DNA of 64,000 nucleotides from an uncultured Buttiauxella sp. GTDB lineage: Bacteria > Pseudomonadota > Gammaproteobacteria > Enterobacterales > Enterobacteriaceae. Below, piece after piece: positions 1 through 10,750 of this stretch. Made by a program: the position numbers and the translations under genes. Position 1 is the first letter of the stretch. Each line of letters opens with the position of its first letter. Where the stretch lies: assembly GCA_946480445.1 (NCBI GenBank), contig CAMLJN010000010.1, positions 1-64,000 on the forward strand. The letters run 5' to 3'. The notes beneath the pieces were generated by a model that was not told where the DNA came from, made no database searches, and saw only the letters and a list, made by a program, of their open reading frames with translations.

Positions 1-1493
1 TGGCGCTTATCATGTTCGATAACCTCGATGACCGGGAGTTTTCCGGCTCGCTGGGGCGGCTGTGCTTTATGCTGATTTGCGGTGCGCTGGCGCTGGTGAC
101 GCTCAGCCTGAAGCGAGCGGGGATTCCGCTGTATCTGGATAAGCAGGGCAGCGGCGATAACGTCGTCAATAAAATGCTCTGGAACCTGCTGCTTGCGGCA
201 CCGCTGTCGGCCATTCTGGCGGCGGCCGTAGGCTATCTCGCCACCGCCCAGGCGCTGCTGGCCCGTCTGGAAACATCCGTCGCCATCTGGTTCCTGCTGC
301 TGGTGATTTACCACGTTATCCGCCGCTGGATGCTGATTCAGCGTCGCCGTCTGGCCTTCGATCGCGCCAAACAGCGTCGGGCAGAAATCCTTGCTCAGCG
401 CGCTCGCGGTGAAGAAGAGACCGCCCATAGCCACAGTATGGAAGGCTACGTTGAAGGCGTGGAGGAAGCAGAGATCGATCTCGATACCATCAGCGCCCAG
501 TCTCTGCGGCTGGTGCGTTCGATACTGATGCTGATAGCCCTGCTGTCGGTGATCGTGCTGTGGTCTGAGATCCACTCCGCTTTTGGCTTCCTTGAGAACA
601 TCACGCTGTGGGACGTGACCTCCACCGTGAAGGGCGTTGAGAGCATTGAGCCGATAACCCTCGGGGCCGTGCTTATCGCCATCCTGGTCGTCATTATTAC
701 CATGCAGCTGGTCCGCAATTTACCCGCTCTGCTCGAGCTTGCGCTCTTGCAGCACCTGGATTTAACACCGGGTACGGGCTATGCCATCACGACCATCACC
801 AAATACCTGCTGCTGCTGATTGGCGGTCTGGTGGGCTTCTCGATGATCGGGATTGAGTGGTCGAAATTACAGTGGCTGGTGGCCGCCCTCGGTGTCGGGC
901 TTGGCTTTGGCTTGCAGGAGATCTTTGCCAACTTTATCTCCGGCCTTATCATCCTGTTTGAAAAACCCATTCGCATCGGGGATACCGTCACCATTCGCGA
1001 CCTCACTGGCAGCGTCACGAAGATCAATACCCGTGCGACCACCATCAGCGACTGGGACCGCAAAGAGATTATCGTGCCGAATAAGGCCTTTATTACCGAA
1101 CAGTTTATTAACTGGTCGCTGTCGGATTCCGTCACACGTGTGGTGCTCACCGTGCCGGCACCGTCCGAGGCGAATAGCGAAGAAGTGACCCAGGTCCTGC
1201 TTCAGGCCGCTGAGCGCTGCTCGCTGGTTATTGATAACCCGCCGCCGGAAGCGTTTCTGGTGGATTTACAGGCCGGTATTCAGATCTTTGAGCTGCGCAT
1301 CTACGCCGCCGAAATGGGGCACCGCATGCCGCTGCGTCACGAGATTCACCAGCTGATTCTGCAAGGCTTCCGCGAGCACAATATCGATCTGCCGTTCCCA
1401 CCGTTCCAGATGCGTCTGGAGAATATGGGCGGTTCACGCAGCAGAACGATTAACTCGGCGGGGAAATCAGGAAGAACGGCGGGAGGTTTATAA
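1..1493 (+). CDS. mscM: Mechanosensitive channel MscM, C-terminal part
   Basis: The reading frame is open from base 1, so this is the 3' end of a larger gene (the E. coli protein is about 1100 residues) and the first in-frame ATG at 12 is internal. About 495 residues are present: several hydrophobic segments, then the MscS-type pore helix and beta domain, seen as the glycine/alanine-rich stretch ALGVGLGFGLQEI and then FEKPIRIGDTV near the middle of the fragment. MscS-family channels of this size sit in the inner membrane with a large periplasmic N-terminus and open on hypo-osmotic shock. In E. coli mscM (yjeP) lies downstream of psd and convergent with epmA, as here. Identification is by motif and synteny. 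Confidence 0.9.
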   Translation, partial: ALIMFDNLDDREFSGSLGRLCFMLICGALALVTLSLKRAGIPLYLDKQGSGDNVVNKMLWNLLLAAPLSAILAAAVGYLATAQALLARLETSVAIWFLLLVIYHVIRRWMLIQRRRLAFDRAKQRRAEILAQRARGEEETAHSHSMEGYVEGVEEAEIDLDTISAQSLRLVRSILMLIALLSVIVLWSEIHSAFGFLENITLWDVTSTVKGVESIEPITLGAVLIAILVVIITMQLVRNLPALLELALLQHLDLTPGTGYAITTITKYLLLLIGGLVGFSMIGIEWSKLQWLVAALGVGLGFGLQEIFANFISGLIILFEKPIRIGDTVTIRDLTGSVTKINTRATTISDWDRKEIIVPNKAFITEQFINWSLSDSVTRVVLTVPAPSEANSEEVTQVLLQAAERCSLVIDNPPPEAFLVDLQAGIQIFELRIYAAEMGHRMPLRHEIHQLILQGFREHNIDLPFPPFQMRLENMGGSRSRTINSAGKSGRTAGGL

Positions 1494-1505
1494 GCCGGGC
1501 CGCTC

Positions 1506-1535
1506 TCACCCGGCCCTCTCCGGGAGGAGAGGCGA
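1506..1535. repeat. Palindromic intergenic repeat, short copy
   Basis: CCTCTCC (1516-1522) pairs with GGAGAGG (1527-1533) inside a C/G-rich element with a CTCACCCGGCCCTCTCC core. Related elements occur at 11784, 56631 and 59544 in this window, always between genes. Confidence 0.55.
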
Positions 1536-1541
1536 AAATGC

Positions 1542-1580
1542 ACCCGCCCACACTCTCCTTCAGGAAAAGTGGGCGGGTGA
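1542..1580. terminator. Bidirectional terminator between mscM and epmA
   Basis: CACCCGCCCAC (1542-1552) and GTGGGCGGGTG (1570-1580) form a perfect 11-bp stem in the gap between two convergent genes. There is no strong U tract on either side, so it is called from position and stem strength. Confidence 0.5.
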
Positions 1581-1589
1581 GGACCTTTA

Positions 1590-2567
1590 TCAGGCGCGAT
1601 CCACAGGGAAGGCCAGCACGTCAGCGAGGCTTTCCGCCCCCAGCGCCAGCATAATCAGACGATCCACGCCCAGCGCCACGCCGGAACAATCCGGCAGGCC
1701 TGCCTCCAGCGCGTCCAGCAAATTCACATCCACTGGCTGCTGCACCAGACCGCGCGCGGCGCGTTTGCGATTGTCCTGCTCAAAGCGCTGCTGCTGTTCC
1801 CGGGCATCGGTCAGCTCGTGGAAGCCGTTCGCCAGCTCGATACCTTTAAAATAAACCTCGAAACGTTCAGCCACCCGGTGATCTTCGGTACTGATCTGGG
1901 CGAGTGCCGCCTGGCTTGCCGGGAAGTGGTAGATAAACGTCGGCTTCTCTTTACCGATATGCGGCTCCACACCCATAGTGAACAGCAGCTGCAGCAGCGT
2001 ATCGCGATCTTCTTCCGTGTCAGCAATATTGCTCAAATCAAGCTTCGCCGCCGCTTCACGCAGCTGGGTTTTATCCGCTGACAGAGGGTCGAGTTCCAGG
2101 TGGCGCTGGAAAGCCTGCTGATAGGAGAGAGACTCCGCAGCTTCGCATTCCAGAACCTGCTGAAGCAGATCGTCCACCTCATTCATCAGACGGTACATAT
2201 CGTAATGGGGACGATACCACTCCAGCATGGTGAATTCCGGGTTGTGATGACGGCCCATCTCTTCATTACGGAAACTGCGACACAGCTGGAAAACCGGACC
2301 AATTCCCGCCGCCAGCAGGCGCTTCATGTGGTATTCCGGGCTGGTCATCAGGTACAGATTCATGCCCTGAGAGTGACCGGGGCCGACAAAACGGGTTTCG
2401 AACGGCACCAGATGAATATCCGTGACCGTTGCCTGGCTCATGCAGGGGGTTTCCACCTCCAGTACGCCGCGGTCGGCAAAAAAGCGCCGAATCTCCGCCA
2501 TGATGGCGGCGCGTTTTAACAGATTGGGGATGGATGCGCTCGGCTGCCAGGTGGCCGTTTCGCTCAT
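1590..2567 (-). CDS. epmA: EF-P lysine lysyltransferase EpmA (GenX/PoxA/YjeA)
   Basis: This class II lysyl-tRNA-synthetase-like enzyme lacks a tRNA anticodon domain. It attaches (R)-beta-lysine to Lys34 of elongation factor P, which relieves ribosome stalling at polyproline. The ATG at 2567 gives 325 residues, the E. coli length, and starts [20 protein letters not shown]; in-frame codons upstream of it would add 45 residues with no family resemblance. Class II motifs are visible: the motif 2 region [20 protein letters not shown] and motif 3 near the C-terminus, [12 protein letters not shown]. Its partners efp and epmB are about 8 kb away in this window. It is divergent from frdA. Confidence 0.97.
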   Translation of the reverse strand: MSETATWQPSASIPNLLKRAAIMAEIRRFFADRGVLEVETPCMSQATVTDIHLVPFETRFVGPGHSQGMNLYLMTSPEYHMKRLLAAGIGPVFQLCRSFRNEEMGRHHNPEFTMLEWYRPHYDMYRLMNEVDDLLQQVLECEAAESLSYQQAFQRHLELDPLSADKTQLREAAAKLDLSNIADTEEDRDTLLQLLFTMGVEPHIGKEKPTFIYHFPASQAALAQISTEDHRVAERFEVYFKGIELANGFHELTDAREQQQRFEQDNRKRAARGLVQQPVDVNLLDALEAGLPDCSGVALGVDRLIMLALGAESLADVLAFPVDRA

Positions 2568-2741
2568 GGTTAAGTCTCCGAAGTCAAACAAGGCCAGGAA
2601 GTCTACTCGTATCCCCGAAAGGAGACAAATTTTGCGCAGCAAAAGAAAGCCGACGCGATCGGCCAGGCCGAAAAAAAAAGATAATTCCGTGACGGAACTC
2701 ATTACTCCGGTTAATTAATTGCCGTACATATCAGCAAAAAA

Positions 2742-2783
2742 ATCGAACGCGTCAAATTTCCTTAAAATCCCTCCGGTTATAAT
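2742..2783 (+). promoter_or_regulatory. frd promoter with FNR-type site
   Basis: The imperfect FNR palindrome ATCGA-N4-GTCAA (2742-2755) is followed by a TATAAT -10 (2778-2783). Its centre lies about 41 bp upstream of the expected start, the class II activator position. FNR activation of frdABCD under anaerobiosis is known in E. coli; the site here is inferred from sequence. Confidence 0.6.
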
Positions 2784-2896
2784 CATCTACCCACAAAGGA
2801 GCAGGGAAATACCCTTTCGCAATCGCCTCTACCGTTTCGGTGCACTACCTTTGGTGAACTAAGCATTGCGAAATCACTAAAAACTGGAGGAACGTC

Positions 2897-4687
2897 GTGC
2901 AAACCTTTCAAGCCGATCTCGCCATTATTGGCGCTGGCGGAGCGGGCTTACGAGCAGCTATTGCAGCCGCTCAGGCCAATCCACAGGCTAAAATCGCTCT
3001 GATTTCCAAAGTCTATCCCATGCGTAGCCACACCGTCGCTGCAGAAGGAGGATCCGCCGCCGTCGCGCAGGATCACGACAGTTTTGAGTATCATTTCCAC
3101 GATACCGTCGCCGGGGGCGACTGGCTGTGCGAGCAGGACGTCGTCGATCACTTCGTCCATCAGTGCCCAACCGAAATGACCCAGCTTGAGCAATGGGGCT
3201 GCCCGTGGAGCCGCCGTCCGGACGGATCGGTAAACGTCAGGCGCTTCGGGGGGATGAAAATTGAACGCACCTGGTTTGCCGCAGATAAAACCGGTTTCCA
3301 TATGCTTCATACCCTGTTCCAGACTTCCCTTCAGTTCCCGCAAATCCAGCGCTTCGACGAACACTTTGTCCTTGATATTCTGGTCGACGACGGCCAGGCT
3401 CGCGGCCTGGTGGCGATGAATATGATGGAAGGTACGCTGGTCCAGATTCGCGCCAACGCGGTCGTAATGGCAACCGGGGGCGCGGGTCGTGTTTATCGCT
3501 ACAATACCAACGGCGGCATCGTTACCGGTGACGGAATGGGCATGGCGTTAAGCCATGGCGTGCCGTTACGCGATATGGAATTTGTGCAGTACCACCCAAC
3601 CGGCCTGCCAGGCTCCGGCATTCTGATGACGGAAGGCTGCCGTGGCGAGGGCGGTATCCTGGTCAACAAAGATGGCTACCGCTATCTGCAGGATTACGGC
3701 ATGGGCCCGGAAACCCCGCTTGGCCAGCCAAAGAACAAATATATGGAGCTGGGGCCGCGCGACAAAGTTTCCCAGGCCTTCTGGCACGAATGGCGTGCCG
3801 GGCGCACCGTCCCGACGCCACGCGGCGATGTGGTTTATCTCGATTTGCGCCATCTCGGCGAGAAAAAACTCCTCGAACGTCTGCCGTTTATCTGCGAACT
3901 GGCGAAAGCCTATGTGGGCGTGGACCCGGTGAAAGAGCCGATTCCAGTTCGCCCAACCGCGCACTACACGATGGGCGGCATAGAAACCAATACCCAATGC
4001 GAAACCCGTATTAAAGGCCTGTTCGCCGTCGGCGAATGCTCTTCAGTCGGTCTGCATGGCGCCAACCGCCTGGGTTCCAACTCCCTTGCAGAGCTTGTCG
4101 TGTTTGGCCGCATGGCAGGTGAGCAGGCAATGGCACGGGCCAACGGTGCCCAGCCAGCAAATGACGCGGCGCTGAGCGCCCAGGCGGCAGACGTAGAAAA
4201 CCGTCTCAAGCAGCTGGTCAATCAGGAAGGCAATGAAAACTGGTCGAAGATCCGCGATGAAATGGGGCTCTCCATGGAAGAAGGCTGCGGGATCTACCGG
4301 ACGCCGGAACTGATGCAGAAAACCATCGACAAGCTGGCAGAGCTGCAGGAGCGCTTTAAGCGCGTGCGCATTACCGACACCTCCAGCGTGTTTAATACCG
4401 ACCTGCTCTACACCATTGAGCTGGGCCACGGTTTGAACGTGGCAGAGTGTATGGCGCACTCGGCAATGGCACGTAAAGAATCCCGTGGGGCGCACCAGCG
4501 TCTGGATGAAGGCTGCACGGAACGCGACGACGTCAACTTCCTCAAGCATACCCTCGCCTTCCGCGATGCCGACGGCACCACGCGTCTGGATTACAGCGAC
4601 GTGAAGATCACCACCCTGCCACCGGCAAAACGCGTCTACGGTGCGGAAGCAGAAGCAGCCGACAAGAAGGAGACGACGAATGGCTGA
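2897..4687 (+). CDS. frdA: Fumarate reductase flavoprotein subunit
   Basis: FrdA is the catalytic subunit of quinol:fumarate reductase, which reduces fumarate to succinate at the cytoplasmic face of the inner membrane during anaerobic respiration. It starts with GTG after a strong GGAGG, as in E. coli, and has 596 residues. The N-terminal dinucleotide fold ([10 protein letters not shown], about residues 10-19), the SHTVAAEGG segment carrying the histidine that binds FAD covalently, and the substrate-loop sequence [20 protein letters not shown] are all present. It is first of four closely spaced genes and overlaps frdB by 8 bp. aspA and dcuA in this window supply its fumarate. Confidence 0.98.
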   Translation: MQTFQADLAIIGAGGAGLRAAIAAAQANPQAKIALISKVYPMRSHTVAAEGGSAAVAQDHDSFEYHFHDTVAGGDWLCEQDVVDHFVHQCPTEMTQLEQWGCPWSRRPDGSVNVRRFGGMKIERTWFAADKTGFHMLHTLFQTSLQFPQIQRFDEHFVLDILVDDGQARGLVAMNMMEGTLVQIRANAVVMATGGAGRVYRYNTNGGIVTGDGMGMALSHGVPLRDMEFVQYHPTGLPGSGILMTEGCRGEGGILVNKDGYRYLQDYGMGPETPLGQPKNKYMELGPRDKVSQAFWHEWRAGRTVPTPRGDVVYLDLRHLGEKKLLERLPFICELAKAYVGVDPVKEPIPVRPTAHYTMGGIETNTQCETRIKGLFAVGECSSVGLHGANRLGSNSLAELVVFGRMAGEQAMARANGAQPANDAALSAQAADVENRLKQLVNQEGNENWSKIRDEMGLSMEEGCGIYRTPELMQKTIDKLAELQERFKRVRITDTSSVFNTDLLYTIELGHGLNVAECMAHSAMARKESRGAHQRLDEGCTERDDVNFLKHTLAFRDADGTTRLDYSDVKITTLPPAKRVYGAEAEAADKKETTNG

Positions 4688-5417
4688 TGCGATGAAGAAC
4701 CTGAAGATTGAAGTGGTACGCTATAACCCGGAAACGGACAGCGAGCCGCACAGCGTCATCTACGAAGTGCCTTACGACGAGCAAACGTCGCTGCTGGACG
4801 CGCTGGGCTATATCAAAGACAACCTGGCGCCCGACCTGAGCTACCGCTGGTCCTGCCGCATGGCGATCTGCGGATCCTGCGGCATGATGGTCAACCGCGT
4901 GCCGAAGCTGGCCTGTAAAACTTTCCTGCGCGAATACACCCAGGGCATGAAGGTTGAGGCGCTGGCAAACTTCCCTGTCGAGCGCGATTTAGTGGTCGAT
5001 ATGACCCACTTTATCGAAAGTCTGGAAGCGATTAAGCCGTATATCATTGGCAATCCGCGCACGCCGGAGCAAGGACCAAACACGCAGACGCCTGCGCAGA
5101 TGGCGAAATACCATCAGTTCTCCGGCTGCATCAACTGCGGTTTGTGTTACGCAGCCTGCCCGCAGTTCGGGCTGAATCCGGAGTTTATCGGCCCGGCAGC
5201 CATTACGCTCGCCCACCGTTATAACCTGGATAACCGTGACCACGGCAAGCAGCAGCGTATGGCGCAGCTGAACGGCAAGAACGGCGTATGGAGCTGTACT
5301 TTTGTGGGCTTCTGCTCCGAAGTCTGTCCGAAGCACGTCGATCCGGCAGCCGCCATCCAGCAGGGCAAAGTCGAAAGTTCGAAAGACTTTTTGATCGCTA
5401 CCCTGAAACCACGCTAA
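4680..5417 (+). CDS. frdB: Fumarate reductase iron-sulfur subunit
   Basis: FrdB passes electrons from menaquinol to FrdA through three iron-sulfur clusters. The ATG at 4680, inside the end of frdA, gives 245 residues, the family length. The plant-ferredoxin cysteine set is seen in [10 protein letters not shown] followed by LACKTF. The [12 protein letters not shown] and [12 protein letters not shown] motifs ligate the [4Fe-4S] and [3Fe-4S] clusters. Longer upstream starts would lie within frdA and read an arginine-rich stretch, so they were set aside. Confidence 0.98.
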   Translation: MADAMKNLKIEVVRYNPETDSEPHSVIYEVPYDEQTSLLDALGYIKDNLAPDLSYRWSCRMAICGSCGMMVNRVPKLACKTFLREYTQGMKVEALANFPVERDLVVDMTHFIESLEAIKPYIIGNPRTPEQGPNTQTPAQMAKYHQFSGCINCGLCYAACPQFGLNPEFIGPAAITLAHRYNLDNRDHGKQQRMAQLNGKNGVWSCTFVGFCSEVCPKHVDPAAAIQQGKVESSKDFLIATLKPR

Positions 5418-5427
5418 GGAGTGCACA

Positions 5428-5823
5428 ATGACCACAAAACGTAAGCCATACGTCCGGACAATGGCACCAACCTGGTGGCAAAAGCTGGGCTTCTACCGTT
5501 TCTATATGCTGCGCGAAGGGACTTCGGTGCCGACGGTCTGGTTCAGTATTCTGCTGATCTGCGGCCTGTTCGCGCTCAAAGGCGGGCCGGAAAGCTGGGA
5601 GAATTTTGTCGGTTTTCTGCGCAATCCCATTGTAGTCATTCTCAACGTGATAACGCTTGCCGCCGCGCTGCTGCATACCAAAACCTGGTTTGAGCTGGCG
5701 CCAAAGGCCGCCAATATCATCGTGAAAGATGAAAAAATGGGGCCAGAGCCAGTAATTAAGGGGCTGTGGGCCGTAACGGCCGTTGCCACCGTCGTCATTC
5801 TGTTTGTTGCACTGTTCTGGTAA
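5428..5823 (+). CDS. frdC: Fumarate reductase membrane anchor FrdC
   Basis: FrdC is a 131-residue hydrophobic subunit with three predicted membrane helices. Together with FrdD it anchors FrdAB and forms the menaquinol site. The N-terminal [11 protein letters not shown] and [14 protein letters not shown] segments match E. coli FrdC in content and position. It lies 10 bp after frdB behind an AAGGAG ribosome site and precedes frdD in the operon. Confidence 0.97.
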   Translation: MTTKRKPYVRTMAPTWWQKLGFYRFYMLREGTSVPTVWFSILLICGLFALKGGPESWENFVGFLRNPIVVILNVITLAAALLHTKTWFELAPKAANIIVKDEKMGPEPVIKGLWAVTAVATVVILFVALFW

Positions 5824-5832
5824 GGGGACGTT

Positions 5833-6192
5833 ATGATCAATCCAAATCCTAAACGCTCCGACGAGCCGGTCTTCTGGGGGCTGTTTGGCGCAGGTGGCAT
5901 GTGGGGGGCGATTATCGCGCCGGTTATTGTGCTGCTGGTTGGCATTATGCTGCCGCTCGGCCTGTTTCCCGGCGACGCGCTGGGCTATGACCGGGTTTAC
6001 GCCTTCGCCCATAGCCTGATCGGCCGCCTGTTCCTCTTCCTGATGATTGTGCTGCCGCTGTGGTGTGGCCTGCATCGCATACACCACGCCATGCACGACC
6101 TGAAAATCCATGTTCCTGCGGGCAAATGGGTCTTCTACGGCCTTGCCGCTATCCTGAGCGTAGTTACGCTGATTGGCGTTATTACCCTCTGA
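5833..6192 (+). CDS. frdD: Fumarate reductase membrane anchor FrdD
   Basis: This is the 119-residue second membrane anchor, with three hydrophobic helices and the family start [15 protein letters not shown]. The conserved [13 protein letters not shown] segment sits between helices 2 and 3. It ends the frdABCD operon and is followed by a strong stem-loop. The E. coli length is the same. Confidence 0.97.
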   Translation: MINPNPKRSDEPVFWGLFGAGGMWGAIIAPVIVLLVGIMLPLGLFPGDALGYDRVYAFAHSLIGRLFLFLMIVLPLWCGLHRIHHAMHDLKIHVPAGKWVFYGLAAILSVVTLIGVITL

Positions 6193-6210
6193 TTCAGCAC
6201 TTTTCAGGCA

Positions 6211-6239
6211 AAAGGTCTGCCTCTGGCAGACCTTTTTTA
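6211..6239. terminator. frd operon terminator overlapping the ampR stop
   Basis: An 11-bp perfect stem AAAGGTCTGCC / GGCAGACCTTT (6211-6221, 6225-6235) with a 3-nt loop is followed by a T-run. The last bases of convergent ampR (stop at 6237) overlap the T-run. In E. coli the frd terminator is the ampC attenuator; here ampR separates the two. Confidence 0.85.
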
Positions 6240-7112
6240 TTTGCTCATCTGATTTGTCAGCCAACGGGAAAAATCCGCCATTGCCGGCGTCTCCGGGCGA
6301 GATTGCAGGCGTGTTAACCAGTAGCTACCGAGATTAATTTGTATCTCAAAAGGTCGCACAACGCGCTCGCTGTTGAGCAGATGGGTGAACATTTCCACCG
6401 GCGCTATCGCTATCCCCACGCCGAACTGAGCGGCTTCAAGCATGGTGACGGACGAATCAAAAACCATAACCCGATGGGTGGGGGAAGGCGGCTGCTCACC
6501 GGCGGCCTGAAGCCAGTTCACCCATTCATCGCGACGGTAGGAACGCAGCAAGGTGAATCTGAGCACGTCCGCAGGGTGATGCAATTCTTTGGCCAGCGCA
6601 CGGGAGCAAAGTGGTGCCAGAGGAGCATCGCACAAAAACGTGGCCTCGGTACCATGCCATGCTCCGCCGCCATAGCGAATCGTATAATCCAGCCCTTCGG
6701 CCGCAGGGTCGACCCGGTTGTTATGCGTGGACAGATGCAGGTCGATATGCGGGTAGTCGCGCTGGAAGGCTTCCAGCCGCGGCAGCAGAAAACCCGTGGC
6801 AAACGTCCCGACCACGCCAATTTTAAGCTTTTCCCGCGCCAGATTTTTGGAAAAGCGGTCCAGCATACCGGCGATACGATCGAACGAATCGTTCAGCACG
6901 GGCAGCAGATTCTCCCCTTCCGTCGTAAGCATTAAGCCGCGGGAAACGCGAATAAACAGCTGGCAGTGCAGGTGCTGCTCCAGCGCTTTCACCTGCTGGC
7001 TGATCGCCGAATGGCTGACGTTTAATTCGATTGCAGCATTAGTAAAACTTAGATGCCTTGCCGCTGCTTCAAAGGCTCTAAGGGCATTGAGCGGAATATA
7101 GCTGCGTGTCAT
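6237..7112 (-). CDS. ampR: LysR-type regulator of beta-lactamase, AmpR
   Basis: AmpR is a 291-residue LysR-family protein with an N-terminal winged helix (RSYIPLNALRAFEAAARHLS, then the recognition region VSHSAISQQVKALE) and a C-terminal effector domain. In species with inducible AmpC it represses ampC when bound to UDP-MurNAc-pentapeptide and activates it with anhydro-muropeptides released during beta-lactam exposure. It is divergent from ampC with 133 bp between the starts, the standard arrangement. E. coli K-12 lacks this gene, so its presence separates this organism from Escherichia. Confidence 0.96.
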   Translation of the reverse strand: MTRSYIPLNALRAFEAAARHLSFTNAAIELNVSHSAISQQVKALEQHLHCQLFIRVSRGLMLTTEGENLLPVLNDSFDRIAGMLDRFSKNLAREKLKIGVVGTFATGFLLPRLEAFQRDYPHIDLHLSTHNNRVDPAAEGLDYTIRYGGGAWHGTEATFLCDAPLAPLCSRALAKELHHPADVLRFTLLRSYRRDEWVNWLQAAGEQPPSPTHRVMVFDSSVTMLEAAQFGVGIAIAPVEMFTHLLNSERVVRPFEIQINLGSYWLTRLQSRPETPAMADFSRWLTNQMSK

Positions 7113-8397
<1,285 letters not shown>

Positions 8398-8405
8398 CCT
8401 ACGTC

Positions 8406-8429
8406 GGGGCTTCCCTACCGGGAAGCCCC
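8406..8429 (+). terminator. ampC terminator
   Basis: GGGGCTTCCC (8406-8415) and GGGAAGCCCC (8420-8429) form a perfect 10-bp stem with a TACC loop, just after ampC and before convergent gdx. The U tract is weak. Confidence 0.75.
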
Positions 8430-8446
8430 TGTGGTTCAAATCGTCA

Positions 8447-8764
8447 TTAATGGGTGCTGAGCTTTAACCCGATAATGCCCACCACAATCAGTGCCAGGCT
8501 CGCCAGGCGGGCCGGGCTTGCTGACTCACCCAACAGCAAAATTCCCGTCGTGGCAGCACCGACTGCGCCTATGCCTGTCCAGACGGCGTAGGCCGTGCCG
8601 GTAGGTAAGGTTTTCATCGCCCATGACAGCAGCGCAACACTCACCACCATCGCCACAACCGTAATAATACTTGGCCACAGGCGGCTAAAACCGTGGGTAT
8701 ACTTCAGGCCCACGGCCCAGACAACTTCCAGCAAACCGGCGATACACAGAATAAACCAGGACAT
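8447..8764 (-). CDS. gdx: Guanidinium exporter Gdx (SugE), SMR family
   Basis: This is a 105-residue four-helix small multidrug resistance protein, starting [20 protein letters not shown]. The membrane glutamate of the family sits in GLLEVVWA (about residue 13). Family members of the SugE/Gdx type export guanidinium in exchange for protons. The ATG at 8764 is chosen because it gives the family length and because the riboswitch hairpins lie just upstream of it. E. coli has blc between ampC and this gene; here they are adjacent. Confidence 0.95.
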   Translation of the reverse strand: MSWFILCIAGLLEVVWAVGLKYTHGFSRLWPSIITVVAMVVSVALLSWAMKTLPTGTAYAVWTGIGAVGAATTGILLLGESASPARLASLALIVVGIIGLKLSTH

Positions 8765-8779
8765 GATTGCTCCAGAAAA

Positions 8780-8826
8780 GGGGCCGTCCCCGTTGAAAAA
8801 GAAGCGCTTGCAGGTCGTCCCGCAAG
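8780..8826 (-). ncRNA. Guanidine-II (mini-ykkC) riboswitch
   Basis: Read on the minus strand, two hairpins precede gdx. The first (8826-8807) is an 8-bp stem CTTGCGGG/CCTGCAAG closing an ACGA tetraloop. The second (8791-8780) is GGGG/CCCC closing an ACGG tetraloop, ending 15 nt before the ATG and overlapping the space before the GGAG ribosome site. Paired stem-loops with ACGR loops define the mini-ykkC motif, which binds guanidinium and frees translation of exporters. The match is direct from sequence and agrees with the downstream gene. Confidence 0.93.
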
Positions 8827-9063
8827 GCTGAATTGAGGCAGACAGTGTAACACTAAGAAGACGGTAAAAAAGCCCCAACGACAGGCCGGTTTCACCAGGC
8901 TTAACGTCAGAGTCCCTCGCCGCCGCAACCTGAATCTAAGCCCGGAAATAGCTCAACATTGTTACGCAGTTCGCCTGTTCGATTTACCATAACATCCATA
9001 TGATTAAAACGTTTCTCTACGCGCCTGGAAAGGCTGTAATAATACATGCCGTGAAGATTAAAA

Positions 9064-9660
9064 ATGTATAAAATATTAATAGTTGACCGATGTTACTACA
9101 GTCTTCAGGGTCTCAGGCAGTTAATCAGCCGCTACAACACTTTTAGTATTACCGATACCAATAATCTGCTTATTGCCCGGGAAAAAATAATTCAATGGCA
9201 GCCTAATATGGTGATTGCGGATTTCTCTGGTTTCTCTGGCATCCTGCACAATATTCAACAGCTTTCTGCTATTTATTCTGCCTGCGGGAAATCAACCCGT
9301 TTGATGGTTATGCAAAGCCATGACTATCCTGATATCGAAGAATATTGTCGCGCGCAGGGAACAAAGGAAATTGTCAGCAAATCCCTGCCGTTGCAGGAGC
9401 TGTATGCCGTTATTGAGCAGACACTGAATAGCCGCCCACCTTTCAGGTATCGACGACAGCAAATCACATCATTGCTGACGCTACGTGAAGAACGAATTTT
9501 AAAATTGTGGACGGATGCGGCCAGTAACGAAGTGATAGCCAGGGTGATGGGGATCAGTACCAAAACGGTATATACCTACAAACGTAATATCCGTATGAAA
9601 CTTGGGGCTGACAACCGTTTTTCTTTATTCCTGTCACACCCGGCAGAAATGATGGAATAA
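9064..9660 (+). CDS. Orphan LuxR/NarL-type regulator with degenerate receiver
   Basis: This is a 198-residue protein: an N-terminal receiver-like domain (about 1-120) and a C-terminal LuxR/GerE helix-turn-helix (about 135-190, TLREERILKLWTDAASNEVI then STKTVYTYKRNI). The receiver acidic pocket is incomplete: the usual VDD is IVDRC, although an aspartate (VIADF, about 54) and a lysine (IVSKS) remain. The architecture recalls RcsB partners such as BglJ/YjjQ. No sensor kinase is adjacent. The gene and its upstream DNA are more AT-rich than the flanking core genes, and E. coli has no gene here, so it looks like a local insertion. Its targets are unknown. Confidence 0.8.
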   Translation: MYKILIVDRCYYSLQGLRQLISRYNTFSITDTNNLLIAREKIIQWQPNMVIADFSGFSGILHNIQQLSAIYSACGKSTRLMVMQSHDYPDIEEYCRAQGTKEIVSKSLPLQELYAVIEQTLNSRPPFRYRRQQITSLLTLREERILKLWTDAASNEVIARVMGISTKTVYTYKRNIRMKLGADNRFSLFLSHPAEMME

Positions 9661-9685
9661 CGGTACGGCAGATATTACCGTACCG
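9661..9685. terminator. Stem-loop between convergent LuxR-type gene and ecnB
   Basis: CGGTACGG (9661-9668) pairs perfectly with CCGTACCG (9678-9685) directly after the stop codon. No clear U tract follows. Confidence 0.5.
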
Positions 9686-9697
9686 TCAATACCGTCG

Positions 9698-9844
9698 TTA
9701 ATTCTGTGCTTTGGTTGCCGCGCCAGAAATTGCGTTACCGCCACTTTGAATATCTTCACCCACACCGCGAGTCGTATTACAGGCAGTCAGCAATGACGAA
9801 AGCACGACCAGTGAAAAGAACGCTGCAATAGTTTTCTTAATCAT
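9698..9844 (-). CDS. ecnB: Entericidin B lipoprotein
   Basis: This is a 48-residue lipoprotein: signal peptide [18 protein letters not shown], then a lipobox ending TAC and the mature sequence [10 protein letters not shown]. It matches E. coli EcnB closely in length and in the [10 protein letters not shown] tail. EcnB is described as a bacteriolytic lipoprotein active in stationary phase, with EcnA as its antidote. The start at 9844 follows a clear GGAAAAA-type ribosome site. The ecnA copy lies just upstream. Confidence 0.93.
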   Translation of the reverse strand: MIKKTIAAFFSLVVLSSLLTACNTTRGVGEDIQSGGNAISGAATKAQN

Positions 9845-9948
9845 GACATTTTTTCCTTTTTTGCCTATGAGGTTGTGTATAGCCACTTAAGCATAGCCAA
9901 AAAATGGAAAACTGAAGGACGCAGTGTAATTTTTAGGAGTATTGGAGG

Positions 9949-10074
9949 TTACTTGTTTGTCGCACGCTCGATGGCGCCACCGAGATGCTGCAGGTCTTCG
10001 CCGAAGCCGCGCGTAGTGTTACACCCGCTCAGCAACGCCGCCAGAAGGGAAATAAAAAGGAAATACTTAGCCAT
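9949..10074 (-). CDS. ecnA: Entericidin A lipoprotein (antidote)
   Basis: This is a 41-residue lipoprotein: short signal, lipobox LLSGC, then NTTRGFGEDLQHLGGAIERA. The shared CNTTRG-GED core shows that it and EcnB are paralogues. The ATG at 10074 gives the family length and follows GGAAGAT. It lies between efp and ecnB, as in E. coli. EcnA is reported to antagonise EcnB. Confidence 0.92.
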   Translation of the reverse strand: MAKYFLFISLLAALLSGCNTTRGFGEDLQHLGGAIERATNK

Positions 10075-10142
10075 ACGATTATCTTCCTTGCCTTTAACAA
10101 GCGGCGGCGCGGTACCGGGACCACGCCGCAATCGCACACGTT

Positions 10143-10709
10143 TTACTTAACGCGGGAAACGTATTCGCCAGAGCGGGTGTCAACTTTGATCACTTCGCCA
10201 ATCTGCACGAACAATGGCACTTTAACCACAGCGCCGGTAGACAGCGTTGCTGGTTTACCGCCGGTACCTGCGGTATCACCCTTCAGGCCTGGATCGGTTT
10301 CGATGATTTCCAGCTCAACGAAGTTTGGTGGCTGTACCGCGATTGGACGGCCGTTCCACAGGGTCACGATACACTCGGCCTGATCCAGCATCCATTTCGC
10401 GTTATCACCGATAGCCTTCTCATCAGCAGCCAGCTGCTCGAAGGTTTCGTTGTTCATAAAGTGGTAGAACTCACCGTCGTTATAGAGGTAAGTCAGGGTC
10501 ATATCAATTACGTCTGCGCCTTCGGCGGAGTCGGTAGATTTAAAAGTTTTCTCAACGCGGGTGCCGGTCAGCAGGCGACGCATTTTGACGCGGGCAAAGG
10601 CCTGGCCTTTACCTGGTTTCACAAACTCACTGGATTCGACTGCGTAAGGCTCGCCTTCGAACATGATTTTAAGACCGGAACGAAAATCGTTGCTAGAATA
10701 AGTCGCCAT
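10143..10709 (-). CDS. efp: Elongation factor P
   Basis: EF-P is a 188-residue translation factor that enters the ribosomal E site and rescues stalled polyproline synthesis. Starting at ATG 10709 ([14 protein letters not shown]), the modified lysine is residue 34 in PGKGQAF, the site beta-lysylated by EpmA and EpmB. The three beta-barrel domains are full length. It is divergent from epmB with 41 bp between the starts, so both promoters must overlap. An upstream start at 10757 would run into epmB and is unlikely. Confidence 0.98.
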   Translation of the reverse strand: MATYSSNDFRSGLKIMFEGEPYAVESSEFVKPGKGQAFARVKMRRLLTGTRVEKTFKSTDSAEGADVIDMTLTYLYNDGEFYHFMNNETFEQLAADEKAIGDNAKWMLDQAECIVTLWNGRPIAVQPPNFVELEIIETDPGLKGDTAGTGGKPATLSTGAVVKVPLFVQIGEVIKVDTRSGEYVSRVK

Positions 10710-10750
10710 AAGGCCCTCTGAAATTGTTAATTGGTAGCTTAGCCAAAAAA

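Noticed and set aside
9844..9949. ecnA-ecnB as a classic toxin-antitoxin module
   Set aside because: They are lipoprotein paralogues described as antidote and bacteriolytic partner, but no toxin-antitoxin regulation is visible in the sequence, so I annotated only the family names.
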